From the NCBI GenBank assembly GCA_900544795.1, contig UQWM01000032.1, positions 1 through 15,143 on the forward strand: 15,143 nucleotides of DNA, read 5' to 3'. The notes under the pieces are model-generated. The model did no database searches, was not told the DNA's origin, and worked only from the letters and a program-made list of their open reading frames with translations. Shown here piece by piece: positions 14,334 through 15,143 of the stretch; positions within the stretch are counted from its first letter, which is position 1, and every line of letters begins with the position of its first letter. The DNA comes from an uncultured Phascolarctobacterium sp. (GTDB taxonomy: Bacteria; Bacillota; Negativicutes; Acidaminococcales; Acidaminococcaceae). The position numbers and the translations under genes are program-made.

Positions 14334-15005
14334 ATGGGACAGCCCAAAATCACAGAAATAGAAGCAGCGCTGGCAGACTGGGACTTTTTAAAAGAGCTGC
14401 CGCAGGAAATAGACGGTTTTAAATTAGAGCTCGGCAAGGGTATCGAAGGGCAGATATTGACGATGGCTTCCTATATAAATGAAGCAATGCATAGTCGTCT
14501 GGACCTGATCTATACCACAGAAACCTTTGATTATGTGCCTGTAAAAACCGTGGGTCTGCATACGTTCAGAGATATCCGCTATTTTTGCCGCGACAGGGAA
14601 AAGTTTGCTAAAATGATGAACGAAAAACTGCCCGAGCTTTTAGCCGATATCGACAGGGGTAAAACTCACCAAATGGGGACACTGGTAGAAGAAGCCGGTA
14701 TCGTGGCGTGGGAATATGCGGCTAAGCTGCCGCAGCAGATCGGCGCTTTTGAGCTGTTTATTACTCCCTCTAATCCTGTTGATTACATTAACGGTTCCAC
14801 GATCATGATCGATTACAGCGATTTTGAGCATGGCAACCAGTTGGTGTTCTTTTATAACAGCTTCCGCGACGAGTTTTTTGCAGAAACCAAACGCGATTTT
14901 TTGACTGGCATCACCCATGAATTTGACTGCCGCAAATTGACCGACCTGGAAAAACTGCTGGACGACAATTTGGAAACAGCATTGCAGAAACTTGCCAAAG
15001 CGTAA
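14334..15005 (+). CDS. Cytoplasmic protein of unknown function
   Basis: The 223-residue, acidic protein has no signal peptide or membrane segment, and I recognise no family motif. The N-terminal part (about 30-130) alternates predicted strands and helices, with conserved-looking stretches TFDYVPVKTVGLHTFRDIRYF (about 64-84) and CRDREKF. The C-terminal part has EYAAKLPQQIGAFELFI and HEFDCRKLTDLEKLL, followed by a final helix. It holds two Cys and several His, but no recognised metal site. A GAGGTG site precedes the ATG at a normal distance. It has its own promoter after a terminator, so it is probably not part of the uptake system. No hairpin terminator is seen after it. Confidence 0.75.
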   Translation: MGQPKITEIEAALADWDFLKELPQEIDGFKLELGKGIEGQILTMASYINEAMHSRLDLIYTTETFDYVPVKTVGLHTFRDIRYFCRDREKFAKMMNEKLPELLADIDRGKTHQMGTLVEEAGIVAWEYAAKLPQQIGAFELFITPSNPVDYINGSTIMIDYSDFEHGNQLVFFYNSFRDEFFAETKRDFLTGITHEFDCRKLTDLEKLLDDNLETALQKLAKA

Positions 15006-15035
15006 CGAATGTAATAAATTTATTAGGTTCAACTC

Positions 15036-15064
15036 TTGACATCTTGATGTAAATGCCATATAAT
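15036..15064 (+). promoter_or_regulatory. Perfect consensus promoter of the tRNA gene
   Basis: TTGACA (15036-15041) and TATAAT (15059-15064) are both exact and 17 bases apart. The predicted start is near 15071, 13 bases before the tRNA. Such strength is typical of stable RNA genes. Confidence 0.9.
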
Positions 15065-15083
15065 ATGCCTACATGGTTTGAAT

Positions 15084-15143
15084 GGCCTGGTGGTTCAGTT
15101 GGTTAGAATGCCGCCCTGTCACGGCGGAGGTCGTGGGTTCGAG
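15084..15143 (+). tRNA. tRNA-Asp (anticodon GTC), 3' end cut by the window
   Basis: The sequence begins with the acceptor strand GGCCTGG (15084-15090), followed by a D arm containing GTTCAGTTGGTTAGAA. The anticodon stem is CCGCC (15111-15115) and GGCGG (15123-15127) around loop CTGTCAC, with anticodon GTC at 15118-15120. The T arm starts GTGGGTTCGAG and is cut at the window edge. The 3' acceptor strand and CCA end are not visible. Confidence 0.93.

Noticed and set aside
14323..14334. Third copy of the GTTAGC palindrome before the last gene
   Set aside because: Only a half site (GTTAGC) is present, merged with the ribosome-binding region, with no matching GCTAAC arm.
1..15143. CRISPR arrays, insertion sequences or phage genes
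   Set aside because: No spaced direct repeats, transposase or integrase motifs, or terminal repeats around genes were seen. The tRNA-Asp gene at the edge could be an integration site, but nothing in the window shows an attachment repeat.

Overview
The window reads as a piece of chromosome from an anaerobic bacterium of the Negativicutes (Firmicutes with an outer membrane). Two outer-membrane TonB-dependent receptors point to a diderm cell. The purine-rich Shine-Dalgarno sites, U-tailed terminators and consensus sigma-A promoters look Firmicute-like. The genus cannot be fixed from the sequence. Apart from a few short shadow frames, every gene lies on the + strand.

Layout. (1) 108-476: a small secreted protein of unknown function. 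(2) 530-4976: transcription unit 1. A promoter leads into a cobalamin riboswitch, a terminator/antiterminator leader, a BtuB-like TonB-dependent receptor, a xylose-isomerase-like TIM-barrel protein and a BtuF/FecB-type substrate-binding lipoprotein. A strong terminator closes the unit. (3) 4978-11280: transcription unit 2, with a consensus promoter and a palindrome at the predicted start site. It encodes a NifH-like iron protein, a second substrate-binding protein, a FecCD-type permease, an ABC ATPase, and NifD-like and NifK-like proteins. Its genes overlap or nearly touch, and a terminator follows. (4) 11291-14255: unit 3, encoding a ChaN-like (DUF399) haem-binding-type protein and a second TonB-dependent receptor, then a terminator. 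A palindrome upstream nearly matches the one at unit 2. (5) 14254-15005: an unrecognised cytoplasmic protein with its own promoter. (6) 15036-15143: a consensus promoter and a tRNA-Asp gene cut by the window end.

Working model (inference). The receptors take a corrinoid, haem or other metal-tetrapyrrole/metallophore across the outer membrane. The two binding proteins hand it to one FecCD-type ABC importer. A nitrogenase-superfamily reductase (NifH-like electron donor plus a NifDK-like pair), co-translated with the importer, then acts reductively on the imported molecule. The NifD-like subunit keeps the three P-cluster cysteines. The NifK-like subunit has lost all three, and the FeMo-cofactor cysteine position is Asn. 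No nifB, nifE or nifN is present in the window. This is therefore not a nitrogen-fixation locus; it resembles the cofactor-free tetrapyrrole reductases (BchLNB, CfbCD) but in an uptake setting. The B12 riboswitch makes a corrinoid a leading candidate substrate, and the ChaN-like protein makes haem the main alternative.
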